Shown: positions 1 through 8,778, numbered from the stretch's first letter. The stretch is DNA of 34,335 bases from Sphingomonas sp. CCH9-E2 (GCF_001557215.1 NZ_LSJM01000005.1:1-34335), one strand, 5' to 3'. Numbers and translations are program-made. The notes: a model not told the origin generated them from the sequence alone.

Positions 1-551
1 CCCGCCGCAGCCAGCGCGTCGATGAAGCGATAGACAAAGGCCGGGCCGCTGCCGGCCAGTGCGGTGACTGCGTCGAACCGCGCGACATCGACCCATTCGA
101 CAAGGCCCAGCGGGGCCATCAGCGCCTCCGCCCCGGCCCGCGCGGTGGCAGCGGCGCTGTCGCTGTGCAGCGCGACGACGCCCTTGCCGATCTCGACCGG
201 CAGGTTCGGCATCGCGCGGATGATCGCGCGGCAATCGAACCGCGCCGCCAGCGCCGCTTCCTCGACCCCGGCGAGGATCGACACCAGCAGCGGCACGCCG
301 GCGATCCGCTCGGCAATCTGTTCGGCGATCTGGTCGATCTGTTGCGGCTTGACCCCAAGCATCACCGCGTCGGGCAGCGCGCCATCGGGCAGCACCCGCC
401 CCTGCCGGACGCCATCGGGCAACTCGCGGTCGCTGCGGTTCAGCACGAACACATCCGCCCCCCGCACCGTGCCCGCCGCGATCCAGCGCCGCAGCATCGC
501 CCCGGCCATATTGCCGCACCCGATCAGCCACAGGGTCTTGGGATTGGACAA
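1..551 (-). CDS. proC: Pyrroline-5-carboxylate reductase, C-terminal part cut by window edge
   Basis: The enzyme reduces 1-pyrroline-5-carboxylate to proline with NAD(P)H in the cytosol, the last step of proline synthesis. About 183 codons are visible; the family is usually about 265-275 aa, so the C-terminal third lies outside the window. The N-terminus shows the Rossmann motif LIGCGNMAGA, and near the edge is the family-typical GSGPAFVYRFIDAL. I chose a TTG start at 551 because GGAGG lies 5 nt upstream and the Rossmann strand follows directly. It is the last of a minus-strand series (UbiK, YbjN-domain protein, hypothetical), but a 566-bp gap separates it from the preceding gene, so it probably has its own promoter. 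Family assignment is firm; the start codon is inferred. Confidence 0.93.
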   Translation of the reverse strand, partial: MSNPKTLWLIGCGNMAGAMLRRWIAAGTVRGADVFVLNRSDRELPDGVRQGRVLPDGALPDAVMLGVKPQQIDQIAEQIAERIAGVPLLVSILAGVEEAALAARFDCRAIIRAMPNLPVEIGKGVVALHSDSAAATARAGAEALMAPLGLVEWVDVARFDAVTALAGSGPAFVYRFIDALAAA

Positions 552-795
552 TCGGGCCTCCGGACATTGGCCGCCGGGGCAACGCCGGGCGGAAGTTTAC
601 ACTGGCTTTACACTATCGCGCATCCCGGCGCGGGATGGGATGCAGGCTGGCGAGGTGGCCATCGGGCGAGCCCGTGTGCCGTCCGTTCTGCGATATGCCG
701 AGGGGGGTGCTTGTAGGAAAGCGAATTTTGGCGGTGAGGATAAAGGTCCGTGATAGCAACGCCTTATAGTATCGCGCATTTACCCGGCTAGATCC

Positions 796-879
796 CCGTT
801 TGTGCTGAGCTTGTCGAAGCGCCGTTTCTGCGTTCACCGACGGCAGGCTGCGGCCCGTCGACAAGCTCAGGGCAAACGG
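796..879. repeat. Intergenic inverted repeat (CTGAGCTTGTCGA family)
   Basis: Two 22-nt arms, 796-817 and 858-879, are reverse complements with two mismatches. Both contain the core CTGAGCTTGTCGA or its complement. A 40-nt loop separates them. From memory this core recurs in intergenic spaces of many sphingomonad genomes, like a REP-type element. It could fold in RNA, but no T-tract follows, so a terminator role is not evident. Confidence 0.7.
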
Positions 880-880
880 C

Positions 881-952
881 TGTCGCGCGATCCGCCCCCC
901 CGGTGGGTCGAAGGGTGCAGGCCGTATGCGTTTGTCGGGCAGTCGCGCGACA
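881..952. repeat. Inverted repeat TGTCGCGCGA / TCGCGCGACA
   Basis: A 10-bp arm at 881-890 is matched by its exact reverse complement at 943-952, with about 52 nt between. It directly follows the larger inverted repeat at 796-879. Its function is unknown. Confidence 0.45.
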
Positions 953-1117
953 CGGCATCGGTGGTGGTGCTGCAAGACGCGAGCGGCAAACCCGCCTGAT
1001 GCTCAGGGTCGCGCCGGACGGCGGCGCGGCGACCGGCTTTCTGATCACGACGCCAGTACGGTGATCATCCGGCCGACGGCGCAAGTGAAGGGCGGACCAA
1101 GGCGTCAGCCTATCCGA

Positions 1118-1510
1118 TCAGCGAGAAATTTCCGCTTCGGTCCACCAGCGCAGGTCTGCTCCATCCGGCACGGATGGGACGATCTCCTCCAATACCGAAG
1201 CTAGTCTTTCGATGACCTCAGTTGTGGAAATTCGCCTCAGCCAGCGTCTGACATATGGCCTCGATGGTTCGATGAACCAAAGGTGTCCGGATGAATCGAG
1301 ATAGGAGCCGCAGCCCACCCATAACGGGAATGTCTCATTCGCAATGCGAACACACCATCCCCAATCCTCTTCGAAAACGTCGAGAACGGGAAAACCATGT
1401 TCAGGCAGCGTGGCGGCCAGGAAGCGCGCCGCAGTCTCCCCCGCTGGCTCATCATTCGCTAATTCTTCATCTACCAAACTCGCGGCACGAAACTCCAGGT
1501 GCGAGCGCAC
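1118..1510 (-). CDS. Conserved hypothetical protein (EDWGW / PLWVGCG motif family)
   Basis: A 130-aa soluble protein with no signal peptide or membrane segment. Visible motifs are EEDWGWCVRI near residues 47-56, FPLWVGCGSY near 61-70, and IEPSRPYVRRWLRRI near 80-94. From memory, these match a widespread uncharacterised family of similar length that begins with the same MRSHLEF. The start is GTG at 1510, one base downstream of the stop codon of the YbjN-domain gene (TAG at 1512-1514), so translation is probably coupled to that gene. Its acidic, Trp-rich character resembles small immunity proteins, but no toxin gene is nearby and I do not assign that role. Confidence 0.8.
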   Translation of the reverse strand: MRSHLEFRAASLVDEELANDEPAGETAARFLAATLPEHGFPVLDVFEEDWGWCVRIANETFPLWVGCGSYLDSSGHLWFIEPSRPYVRRWLRRISTTEVIERLASVLEEIVPSVPDGADLRWWTEAEISR

Positions 1511-1511
1511 C

Positions 1512-2018
1512 CTACGCCTCGCCCTGCGTTTCGATCAGCGCGGCGGCGATCGCCTCCTTGGGGGTCTTGCCGCCCCACAGGACGAACTGGAACACCGGGT
1601 AAAAGCGTTCGCACTCGTCGATCGCGCTCTCGACCAGCAATTCGGTGTGCTGCAGCGTGATCGCTGCGCCGTCGTCGCCGGGGATCACCGCGGCGTGGCG
1701 GTAGAGCAGGATGCCGCTGGACGACCAGAGTTCGAAATGGCCGACCCAGAGCTGTTCGTTGACGAGGCCGATGGTTTCGTAGATCGCGCCGCGGCGTTCG
1801 TCCGGGATGCGGACATCCGGGAACGCCAGAAACTGCAGCACGCCGTCATCCTCGCGCCAGATCGCGCGCAGCTCATACTCGGTCCAGCTGCCCTTTACCT
1901 TGGCAACGACCTCATCCTCTTCGCGCGTATGACTCCAGCCATGCGCCGCGAAGTAGCTTTCCAGCATGTCGATCGGCGCGGCGTCATCGTCGCGTTCGTA
2001 TTCGCTCTCGTCGAGCAT
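1512..2018 (-). CDS. YbjN domain-containing protein
   Basis: A 168-aa protein matching the YbjN/DUF1790 family, which has a type III secretion chaperone-like fold and no settled biochemical function. Recognisable stretches are PIDMLESYFAAHGW at residues 15-28, WREDDGVLQFLAFPDV near 50, and NEQLWVGHFELW near 82. I chose ATG 2018 over upstream in-frame starts because GGAGG sits about 9 nt before it and the upstream extension is Arg-rich and unlike the family. It lies between ubiK and the conserved hypothetical on the same strand and probably shares a transcript with them. In sphingomonads I recall UbiK, YbjN-domain and ProC genes as frequent neighbours. Confidence 0.88.
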   Translation of the reverse strand: MLDESEYERDDDAAPIDMLESYFAAHGWSHTREEDEVVAKVKGSWTEYELRAIWREDDGVLQFLAFPDVRIPDERRGAIYETIGLVNEQLWVGHFELWSSSGILLYRHAAVIPGDDGAAITLQHTELLVESAIDECERFYPVFQFVLWGGKTPKEAIAAALIETQGEA

Positions 2019-2130
2019 TCCGGTCGTCCTCCGCCCGGCCCTTGCCTGGCGCAGTTGGTGCCAAGCTACGCCGCGCCGCACAAGCAGCATAGCGTAAACG
2101 CGGCGGAAATAGATGTGGAAAAGGCGCCGG

Positions 2131-2430
2131 TCAGGCGTCGGGCGCGGCCTTTTTGGGCTTCGCCGCCTTAGCCGGTGCAGCGCCGCCAGCGAGCTTTGCC
2201 TCAAGCGCCTCGATCCGCGCACGCAGCGCGTCATTTTCGTCGCGCGCCGCCACGGCCATGGCCTTCACCGCCTCGAACTCGTCGCGCGCGACGAAATCCA
2301 TGCCGCCGACGAAGCTCTTGAACCGCTCACGCGCGGCGCTCTCGCCCTCACGCGCCATGCCGGCCATGGTGCCGGCCGCGCCGTTCACGAACTTCACGAA
2401 ATCGTCGAAAATGCGGTTGTCGCTCTGCAT
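2131..2430 (-). CDS. ubiK: UbiK-type accessory factor (BMFP family)
   Basis: A 99-aa protein. Family members (BMFP/YqiC/UbiK) bind membrane lipids and assist aerobic ubiquinone biosynthesis. The N-terminal half, ending in the stretch FKSFVGGMDFVARDEFE, is an amphipathic helical region. Residues 57-80 form a short coiled coil (ARDENDALRARIEALEAKL). The tail is an Ala/Lys/Pro-rich linker. ATG 2430 is preceded by AAGGA at 7-8 nt. It lies 53 bp from the tspO stop and 112 bp upstream of the YbjN-domain gene, all minus strand. Family placement is good; a role in ubiquinone synthesis here is inferred from homology. Confidence 0.86.
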   Translation of the reverse strand: MQSDNRIFDDFVKFVNGAAGTMAGMAREGESAARERFKSFVGGMDFVARDEFEAVKAMAVAARDENDALRARIEALEAKLAGGAAPAKAAKPKKAAPDA

Positions 2431-2483
2431 GTCTTGTTCCTTCGCGGCCTCACCGCACCCGTTTCAGCATCGCTGAAGCCAAT

Positions 2484-3035
2484 TCAGATACTCATTTGGG
2501 GCGCGGATTGCGCCGGGACAAGGGTTTCGGCATTCGGGTTGAGCTGATCGATCTGGAAACACAGCCATCCGGCAAAGCACAGCCAGGCCAGATACGGGAC
2601 CATCAGGATCGCCGCACCGATGCGGATTCGCCCGAACATCACCGTCGTCGCCAGCGCCAGCACCAGGATCACGCCGATCAGCACGAACGCCCAGAAGGGC
2701 TGGTGCATGCCGAAGAACAAGGGCGACCAGGCGAGGTTCGCGCCCATCTGGACCGCGAACAGCACCAAGGCCGGGCCGCGCAGCGTCGAGCCGCGCGCGT
2801 TGATGATCATCGCGAGCGCCAGGCCCATCAGAACATAGATGACCGCCCACGCCACCGGGAACGCCCAGTCGGGCGGAGTCTGCGCCGGCTTTTGCAGCAT
2901 CTGATACCACAGGTTTTCGGCGCCGGTCGGGGCGATGCGGGCGGACGCGAAACCGAGCAACAGAATGAACGGGACAGTCACCACTGCCCAGCGCAGAAAC
3001 GCCAGCCGCAACTGTCCCTTGGACGCAATCTCCAT
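2484..3035 (-). CDS. tspO: TspO/MBR family tryptophan-rich sensory protein
   Basis: A 183-aa integral membrane protein of the TspO/peripheral benzodiazepine receptor family, whose members bind porphyrins and cholesterol-like ligands and in alphaproteobacteria influence tetrapyrrole regulation. Five hydrophobic helices are visible. Family features are WYQMLQKPAQTPPDWAFPV (residues 43-61), the segment WAVIYVLMGLAL, and NLAWSPLFFG after it. I chose ATG 3035 because GGGGAG precedes it and the first helix follows after 10 residues. The longer Arg-rich upstream extension runs into the RND permease C-terminus. The 28-bp gap after the permease stop suggests read-through from the efflux operon. Confidence 0.92.
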   Translation of the reverse strand: MEIASKGQLRLAFLRWAVVTVPFILLLGFASARIAPTGAENLWYQMLQKPAQTPPDWAFPVAWAVIYVLMGLALAMIINARGSTLRGPALVLFAVQMGANLAWSPLFFGMHQPFWAFVLIGVILVLALATTVMFGRIRIGAAILMVPYLAWLCFAGWLCFQIDQLNPNAETLVPAQSAPQMSI

Positions 3036-3063
3036 TCCCCGCTCCCCAGTTCTGTAACCCAGC

Positions 3064-6000
3064 CTATTCGGCCGGTTGCGGCGACGCCATCGCCGCATCA
3101 AGCTCCCGGCTCACGGCTTGCGGCGAACCGGTCCACTTGGCAAGCCTGCTATAGAGGATCGGGATCAGGAACAAGGTGATCAAGGTCGCCAGCATGACGC
3201 CGAACACGATCACCACCCCGATCGCCGAGCGTGCGCCCGCCCCTGCCCCGCTGGCAATCATCAGCGGGACCGCGCCCGCCGCCGTCGCGATCGACGTCAT
3301 CAGGATTGCGCGCAGACGCCGCGCCGATGCGATGCGGATCGCTTCGGCAATGCTCTTGCCCTCGTCGCGCAGCTGGTTGGCGAATTCGACGATCAGGATG
3401 CCGTTCTTCGCCGCGAGGCCGACGAGCATGACGATGCCGATCTGACTGTAGAGGTTGAGCGTCTTGCCGAAGAAGAACAGGCCCAACATGCCGCCCGCGA
3501 CCGCCAGCGGCACGGTCATGATGATCACGCCGGGGTGGACGAAACTTTCGAACTGCGCGGCGAGCAGCAGGTAGATGATCAGGATGGTGAGGCCGAACAC
3601 CAGCAGGATCGACCCGCCGGTCTCGATGAACGCCTGGCTCTCGCCACGATAGCCGACCGCCAGCACTTCGGGCGATTGCGCTGCCTGTTCCTGGAGGAAG
3701 GTCAGCGCTTCGCCCAGCGAATAGCCCGGCGCGACGCCGCCCGACAGGGTAATCGCGCGCAGCTTGTTATAGCGGCCGAGATCGCGCGGACCGGAAACTT
3801 CGCGGGTGGTGACAAGGTTGGACAGCGGCACCAGCGAGCCATCGCGGGCGCGCACCTGAATCTGCGCGAGGTTGGCGAGGGTCGAGCGGTTCTCCGCATC
3901 CGCCTGGACGATCACGCGATATTCCTCGCCCCGGTCGAGATAGGTCGAGACGCGGCGCGAACCAAGCAGGGTCTGCAGCGCCTGGCTGACGTCGTTGACC
4001 GATACGCCGAGGTCGCCGGCGCGGGTGGTATCGACCTCGATCCGCATCTGCGGCTTGGTTTCCTTGTAGTCGGAATCGAGGTTGATGATGCCGGGATTGG
4101 CGGCAGCGGCGGCAATGATCCGGTCGCGCGCGGCGGCCAGCCCTTCATAGGTGTTGCCCGCCAGCACGAAGTTGATCGGCTGCCCGCGACCGCGTCCCAA
4201 TGCCGAGCGGACCTGTGCGTTGCCGCGCACCGCCGGTTCGTTGGCGAGGATGCGGTTGATCTGCTGCGCGATGTCCTGCGTCGATTGCTCGCGCTCTTCC
4301 CACGGCCTGAGGAACACGATGAACGCGCCGCTGTTGAAATCGTCGCTCGCGCCGAAGCCGCCGGGGGTCCGCGTGATGATCGTGCGAACCGTGCCCTCAT
4401 CCACCAGCGGCAGCATCTTCTTCTGCACGCCGAGCATATAGGCGTCCATCTGGTCGTAGCCGGTGCCTTCGGGCGCGCTGATCTGCACCTGTGCGATGCC
4501 CTGATCCTCGGCCGGCACGAGTTCGGACTGAAGCGTCACGAACGCCGCGCCCGCGGCGAACAGGAAGGCGAGCACGCCGATCAGCGGTAGCAGCGGCTTG
4601 AGGATCGCGCGGTCGAGCCAGCGGCTGTAGAAATTCTCGAGCTTGCGGAACTGGTCATCGACCCAGCCGGTGAAGCGGCCGCGCTGTTCCTGCTTCAGCA
4701 TCTTGGAGCACAGCATCGGCGTGAGGCTGAGCGCGAGGAAGCCGGAAAAGGCGACCGCGCCGATCATCGCCACCGCCAGCTCGCGGAACAAGAGCCCGGT
4801 CTGACCGGCGAGGAAACAGATCGGGACGAACACTGCGCACACCACCAGCGTGGTGGAGATGACCGCGAAACCGACCTGCCGCGTGCCCTTGAACGCCGCG
4901 ACGAGCGGGGTCTCCCCTTCCTCGATCCGGTGATAGACATTTTCGAGCACGACGATGGCGTCGTCGACGACCAGGCCGATTGCGAGCACCAGCGCGAGCA
5001 GGGTGAGCAGGTTGATCGAAAAGCCGAACAGCCACAGCACCGCAAAGGCACCGAGCAGACAGATCGGCACCGTCACCGCCGGGATCAGCGTCGCGCGCCA
5101 GGAGCCGAGGAACAGGAAGATGACGAGGACGACCAGGATCGCCGCCTCGGCCAAAGTCTGCCACACCTTGTCGATCGCGCGCCCGATGAACAGCGAATCG
5201 TCCGACCCGACGGTGATCGTCATGCCCTCGGGCAAATCCGGCTTCATTGCCTCGGCCGCGTCCTTGGCGGCCTGTGCGACCTCCAGCGTGTTCGCGCCCG
5301 ACTGGCGCACGATGCCGAGGCCTACGGCGGACTGGCCGTTCATCCGGAACGCGCTGTACGGGTTCTCGGCATCGACCTCGACCCGCGCAACATCGCCGAG
5401 CCGGACGAGATAGCCGTCCTCGCCGCGCCCGACGATCAGGCCGGCGAAGCTCTCCGCGCTGCCGAATGGGCGTTCGACGCGCAGCGTGCGGTTCTGCTGC
5501 TGCGCCTCGAGGCGGCCGGCGGGGAGTTCGACATTCTGGCTGCGCAGCGCGGTTTCGACATTGGCGGGGGTCAGGCCGAACGCGGCGAGCTTGGTCGCAT
5601 CGAGCCAGATTCGCATCGACGGGCGCGCCTCACCGCCGACGAACACGCGTGCGACGCCGTCAATGGTGCTGAAGCGGTCGGCGAGGTTGCGGTCGACATA
5701 GTCGGACAGTTCCAGCCGCGACCAGCCGGGGCGCGAGATGACGAGGAACAGGATCGGCGAACTGTCGGCATCGACCTTGCGCACTTCGGGGGCCAGCGCC
5801 TCTTCGGGCAGGTCCTCGGCGACGCTGCCGATGCGGTCGCGCACGTCGTTCGCGGCGGAATCGATGTCGCGGCCCGCGCGGAACTCGATCGACACGTCGG
5901 ACACGCCATCGCGCGAGCGCGAGGTGATCGTCTCGATCCCCTCGATGCCCGATAGCGCTTCCTCGATCGGCTGGGTAATCCGCGCCTCGATCACGCTCGC

Positions 6001-6165
6001 CGCGGCGCCGGTATAGGCGGTCTCGACCGACACGACCGGGGGGTCGGTGTCGGGATATTCGCGCACCGACAGGCTGAGGAAGCCGACGATGCCGATGATC
6101 GTCAGCAGCATCGCCAACACCGCCGCGAAGACGGGCCGGCGAACCGAGAGATCGGAAATCTGCAT
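3064..6165 (-). CDS. RND (HAE1/AcrB-type) multidrug efflux permease
   Basis: At 1033 aa it is the usual length for the inner-membrane pump of a tripartite efflux system, exchanging protons for drugs from the periplasm. TM1 is at residues 10-30 (VFAAVLAMLLTIIGIVGFLS). The proton-relay pair in TM4 is present as Asp401-Asp402 within GLVVDDAIVVLENV. Two large periplasmic porter domains and the duplicated 6-TM halves are evident. The start codon overlaps the adaptor stop (TGATG at 6163-6167), so the two are translationally coupled. No outer-membrane factor gene is adjacent, so the pump presumably borrows a TolC-like channel encoded elsewhere. Substrate specificity cannot be read from the sequence. 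Confidence 0.96.
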   Translation of the reverse strand: MQISDLSVRRPVFAAVLAMLLTIIGIVGFLSLSVREYPDTDPPVVSVETAYTGAAASVIEARITQPIEEALSGIEGIETITSRSRDGVSDVSIEFRAGRDIDSAANDVRDRIGSVAEDLPEEALAPEVRKVDADSSPILFLVISRPGWSRLELSDYVDRNLADRFSTIDGVARVFVGGEARPSMRIWLDATKLAAFGLTPANVETALRSQNVELPAGRLEAQQQNRTLRVERPFGSAESFAGLIVGRGEDGYLVRLGDVARVEVDAENPYSAFRMNGQSAVGLGIVRQSGANTLEVAQAAKDAAEAMKPDLPEGMTITVGSDDSLFIGRAIDKVWQTLAEAAILVVLVIFLFLGSWRATLIPAVTVPICLLGAFAVLWLFGFSINLLTLLALVLAIGLVVDDAIVVLENVYHRIEEGETPLVAAFKGTRQVGFAVISTTLVVCAVFVPICFLAGQTGLLFRELAVAMIGAVAFSGFLALSLTPMLCSKMLKQEQRGRFTGWVDDQFRKLENFYSRWLDRAILKPLLPLIGVLAFLFAAGAAFVTLQSELVPAEDQGIAQVQISAPEGTGYDQMDAYMLGVQKKMLPLVDEGTVRTIITRTPGGFGASDDFNSGAFIVFLRPWEEREQSTQDIAQQINRILANEPAVRGNAQVRSALGRGRGQPINFVLAGNTYEGLAAARDRIIAAAAANPGIINLDSDYKETKPQMRIEVDTTRAGDLGVSVNDVSQALQTLLGSRRVSTYLDRGEEYRVIVQADAENRSTLANLAQIQVRARDGSLVPLSNLVTTREVSGPRDLGRYNKLRAITLSGGVAPGYSLGEALTFLQEQAAQSPEVLAVGYRGESQAFIETGGSILLVFGLTILIIYLLLAAQFESFVHPGVIIMTVPLAVAGGMLGLFFFGKTLNLYSQIGIVMLVGLAAKNGILIVEFANQLRDEGKSIAEAIRIASARRLRAILMTSIATAAGAVPLMIASGAGAGARSAIGVVIVFGVMLATLITLFLIPILYSRLAKWTGSPQAVSRELDAAMASPQPAE

Positions 6166-7229
6166 CAGTTACCCTTGGCCTGGCCGGCACCCTTTGGCGC
6201 GGCATTGCCCGGCCCGGCGGTGCGGACCTGCTGCCCCTCGGCAATCTTGACCACGCCTTCGGTCACGACGCGCTGGCCGGGTTTGAGGCCATGTGTCACC
6301 TCGACCAGCCCGTTCTGGCGCAAGCCGGTGCGGATCGGGATGCGCTTCGCCTTGCCGTTTTCAATGACGAAGACGAAGCTCTGCTCGCCCTCGCCCACCA
6401 CCGCGAGTTCGGGGACGGCGGCGGACGTGCGCGCCTGTGCCTCGATCGTCACGGTCAGCAGCATGCCGGGCTTGAGCTTGCGGTCGCCATTGGCGAGCAC
6501 CGCGCGGACGGTGGCGGCGCGCGTCTGGGGGTTCAGCACCGGATCGATTGTCGCGACCGTGCCGCGGAACGGCTGATCGGGATAGGCCGCGGCGACCGCG
6601 ACGATCGCCTGCCCCGGCTGCACCTGCGCCAGCAGGGTTTCGGGCACGGTGAAGTCGAGCTTGATCCGGCTGACGTCGCTGACCGTCGCGATCTCGGTCC
6701 CCGCGCTCACCACGGCACCAGCGGAGATGTTGCGCAGCGACACCCAGCCGCCGAACGGCGCGCGCACCACGCGATCGCCGATCGCCGCGCGTGCCTCGGC
6801 CGCCTGGGCATTGGCCTGACCGGCGAGCGCGGTCTGCGCATCGACCGCGCTGCGCGTCGCGAAGCCGCGATTCTTGAGTTCCTCGAGCCGGTTGAGCTGC
6901 TGCTGCGCTTCGCGGGCGCGGGCCTGTGCCTGCGCCAGCTGGGCGTTCTGCTGCCCGGCTTCCAGCACCGCGATCACCTGACCCCGGCTGACATAGGCGC
7001 CGTCGTCGAAGTTGAGGCGCACGATCCGCTGCGTCACCGGGGCGGTCAGCGTGACCTGTTCGTTCGCCCGGGCAGTACCGACGGCATCGATGCGCTCGAC
7101 AAAGCGTGCCGACTGAACCGCGCCCAAAGTCACAAGCGGGGCTTCCCGCCCCTTTTTCTGCGCAGCATCGCCGCCGCCGCAGGAAGTCAGAGCCGCAGCC
7201 GCGGCCGCCAGGACAAGAATCATTCGCAT
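6165..7229 (-). CDS. RND efflux periplasmic adaptor lipoprotein (membrane fusion protein)
   Basis: A 354-aa adaptor linking the RND pump to an outer-membrane channel. It begins with a lipoprotein signal, MRMILVLAAAAAALTSC, with the lipobox Cys at residue 17. Next come the biotinyl-lipoyl half (RIVRLNFDDGAYVSRGQVIA), an alpha-hairpin rich in Ala/Gln, the second lipoyl half (VRAPFGGWVSLRNISAGAVV), then beta-barrel and membrane-proximal domains. ATG 7229 gives a standard signal peptide. In-frame starts at 7262 (ATG) and 7265 (TTG) would add 11-12 residues and have no better ribosome-binding site. It is the first gene of the efflux pair and ends in TGATG with the permease. No dedicated regulator flanks it. 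Confidence 0.95.
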   Translation of the reverse strand: MRMILVLAAAAAALTSCGGGDAAQKKGREAPLVTLGAVQSARFVERIDAVGTARANEQVTLTAPVTQRIVRLNFDDGAYVSRGQVIAVLEAGQQNAQLAQAQARAREAQQQLNRLEELKNRGFATRSAVDAQTALAGQANAQAAEARAAIGDRVVRAPFGGWVSLRNISAGAVVSAGTEIATVSDVSRIKLDFTVPETLLAQVQPGQAIVAVAAAYPDQPFRGTVATIDPVLNPQTRAATVRAVLANGDRKLKPGMLLTVTIEAQARTSAAVPELAVVGEGEQSFVFVIENGKAKRIPIRTGLRQNGLVEVTHGLKPGQRVVTEGVVKIAEGQQVRTAGPGNAAPKGAGQAKGN

Positions 7230-7350
7230 GGGGAAGTGCGCTACACCAACCGGGAGGAACATCAACTATTCCAACCAACTTGTCGCAAAACTGTGTCAGC
7301 CTTCATCGCATCTGCGAAGAAACGCTGTGTTTCCAATCGGAACGCGCCGG

Positions 7351-8733
7351 TCAGTCGGCGGCGAAGCCGAATGGCGATACCCCCGCCTCGCGTTCGTTGA
7401 CCAGCATCGCGCGACCGGTCGGCGGTGCGCTGCGCTGAGGGCATTCGCGGGTGCAGGCGCGGCAGCCCAGGCCCACCGGCACGGCCTCCCCGCCGAAGTC
7501 GATCCCGCGCGCGGCCGCCAGCCCAGTCGCCGCCTCCGCCGCCAGCCCGAGCGTCACCACGAAGCGCGCGCGCACTGCCCCCGCCCAGCCGCCCGGCGGG
7601 GCGACGCAGCGCGAGCTGGTGAACCAGCGCGACCCGTCCTCGAGCTGCACCAGCTGCACGATCCGCTCATCGGGCCGGGCAAAGGCGGCATAGGCGTCGA
7701 GCAGCGGGCACGGCACGACGGATTCGACCAAAGGCGACCCGCTCGCCCCGGCGAAGCGCTTCGACACCTGCCCCGCCCGGTCGATGCGCAGCATGAAGAA
7801 GGGCAGACCGCGCGCGCCGACGCGCTGCAGCGTGGTCAGCCGGTGCGCCACCTGTTCCGCGCTTGCCCCGAAACGGCGGCGTAACAGTTCGAGATCGTAT
7901 CCGGTCGCCTCGCACGCGCGCAGGAAGCGGGCATAGGGCATCATCACCGCCGCAGCGAAATAGCCCGCCAGATGGCGGCGATAGAGCCGCTCGGCGACGC
8001 GGTCGGCGAAGCCGGCGCCGCGTACCAGGGCGTCGATTTCGGTTCGCGCCTCGCTCGCCAGCTGGCGCGCGAGCGCGAAGACGCGGCTGGGCGGATCGAG
8101 CGCTTCGGAGAGTTGCAGCTGGCGCGCGTGGAGGTCGAGGCGGACGCGCAGTCCGGCGAGCACCTCGATCGGCAGGACGCGGATCGACAGCTGGTGCTTG
8201 ACGCGCAGCCGCTCCGCCATCGCGCCGAACGGGTCGCTCGATGCGATACGCAGCTCGTCGGCCAGCGTTTCGGCGGCGGCGTCGAGATCGGCGAAATGGT
8301 TGCGCCAGCGCTCGACCTCACGCCGCACCGCAGCGCCGGGATCCTCGGCGTCTCCCGATGCCACCGTGCCGCCTGCGCCGATCCGGTCATAGGCGCGCGC
8401 AAAGGCCTCCGCCCCGCCGGGCGCTCCGGCCAACCATTCGGTGAGTTCGCTCCGGTCGATCTCGATATCGGCGAACAACGGGTCTGCCAGCCGCCGCCGC
8501 ATCGCCTCTTCGCCGCCACCCGGCTCGCCCGCCGCGAGCGTGCGCGGGTCGAAATCGAACACCTGCGCGAGGCCGAGCATCAGCGTGGCGGACAGGGGCC
8601 GCTGGTTGCGCTCGACCAGGTTGAGATAGCTGGCCGAGACGCCCAGCATCTCCGCCATCGCCGTCTGGGTCAGCCCCTGCCCCCGCCGCAACCGCCGCAC
8701 CGCATGCCCCGCGAACAATTTGCGCTCAGCCAT
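7351..8733 (-). CDS. ScfR-like XRE family regulator (short-chain fatty acyl-CoA regulator family)
   Basis: A 460-aa transcription factor. Residues 8-62 form an XRE/Cro helix-turn-helix (LRRGQGLTQTAMAEMLGVSA, then YLNLVERNQRPLS). The middle contains an IrrE/ImmA-like segment without a metalloprotease HExxH: ALARQLASEA occupies that place. The C-terminal domain ends in a Cys cluster, GLGCRACTRECPQR. This architecture is that of ScfR/RamB-type regulators, which sense acyl-CoA and control glyoxylate or propionyl-CoA genes. It is divergent from a 52-aa ORF and near an acyl-CoA dehydrogenase, consistent with a role in fatty-acid use. The ligand and targets are inferred. The gene precedes the efflux adaptor by about 120 bp on the same strand. 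Confidence 0.88.
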   Translation of the reverse strand: MAERKLFAGHAVRRLRRGQGLTQTAMAEMLGVSASYLNLVERNQRPLSATLMLGLAQVFDFDPRTLAAGEPGGGEEAMRRRLADPLFADIEIDRSELTEWLAGAPGGAEAFARAYDRIGAGGTVASGDAEDPGAAVRREVERWRNHFADLDAAAETLADELRIASSDPFGAMAERLRVKHQLSIRVLPIEVLAGLRVRLDLHARQLQLSEALDPPSRVFALARQLASEARTEIDALVRGAGFADRVAERLYRRHLAGYFAAAVMMPYARFLRACEATGYDLELLRRRFGASAEQVAHRLTTLQRVGARGLPFFMLRIDRAGQVSKRFAGASGSPLVESVVPCPLLDAYAAFARPDERIVQLVQLEDGSRWFTSSRCVAPPGGWAGAVRARFVVTLGLAAEAATGLAAARGIDFGGEAVPVGLGCRACTRECPQRSAPPTGRAMLVNEREAGVSPFGFAAD

Positions 8734-8778
8734 GTCCTACAGCCCTTGTTCTAGCTATGTTCGATTCAGTCAGCACGT

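Larger units (their letters stand above)
552..1117. other. Gene-free stretch between proC and hypothetical gene; repeats and possible gene remnant
   Basis: This 566-bp interval has no ORF I can defend. It holds an imperfect inverted repeat with a CTGAGCTTGTCGA core (796-879), a second inverted repeat of 10 bp (881-890 with 943-952), and a near-duplicate of the string TATCGCGCAT at about 617 and 772. From about 900 to 1110 the plus strand reads as short protein-like fragments in successive frames, which may be a decayed gene. The proC promoter should lie near the left end, but no convincing -35/-10 pair stands out. Confidence 0.5.

Noticed and set aside
1118..1510. Immunity protein of a toxin system
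   Set aside because: Only the general acidic, Trp-rich look suggests it; no toxin or secretion gene is adjacent and the family appears widespread outside such loci.
8748..8762. Second LexA-like box GTTC-N7-GTTT before the ScfR-like gene
   Set aside because: One of the eight fixed bases differs, and the gene has no SOS connection.
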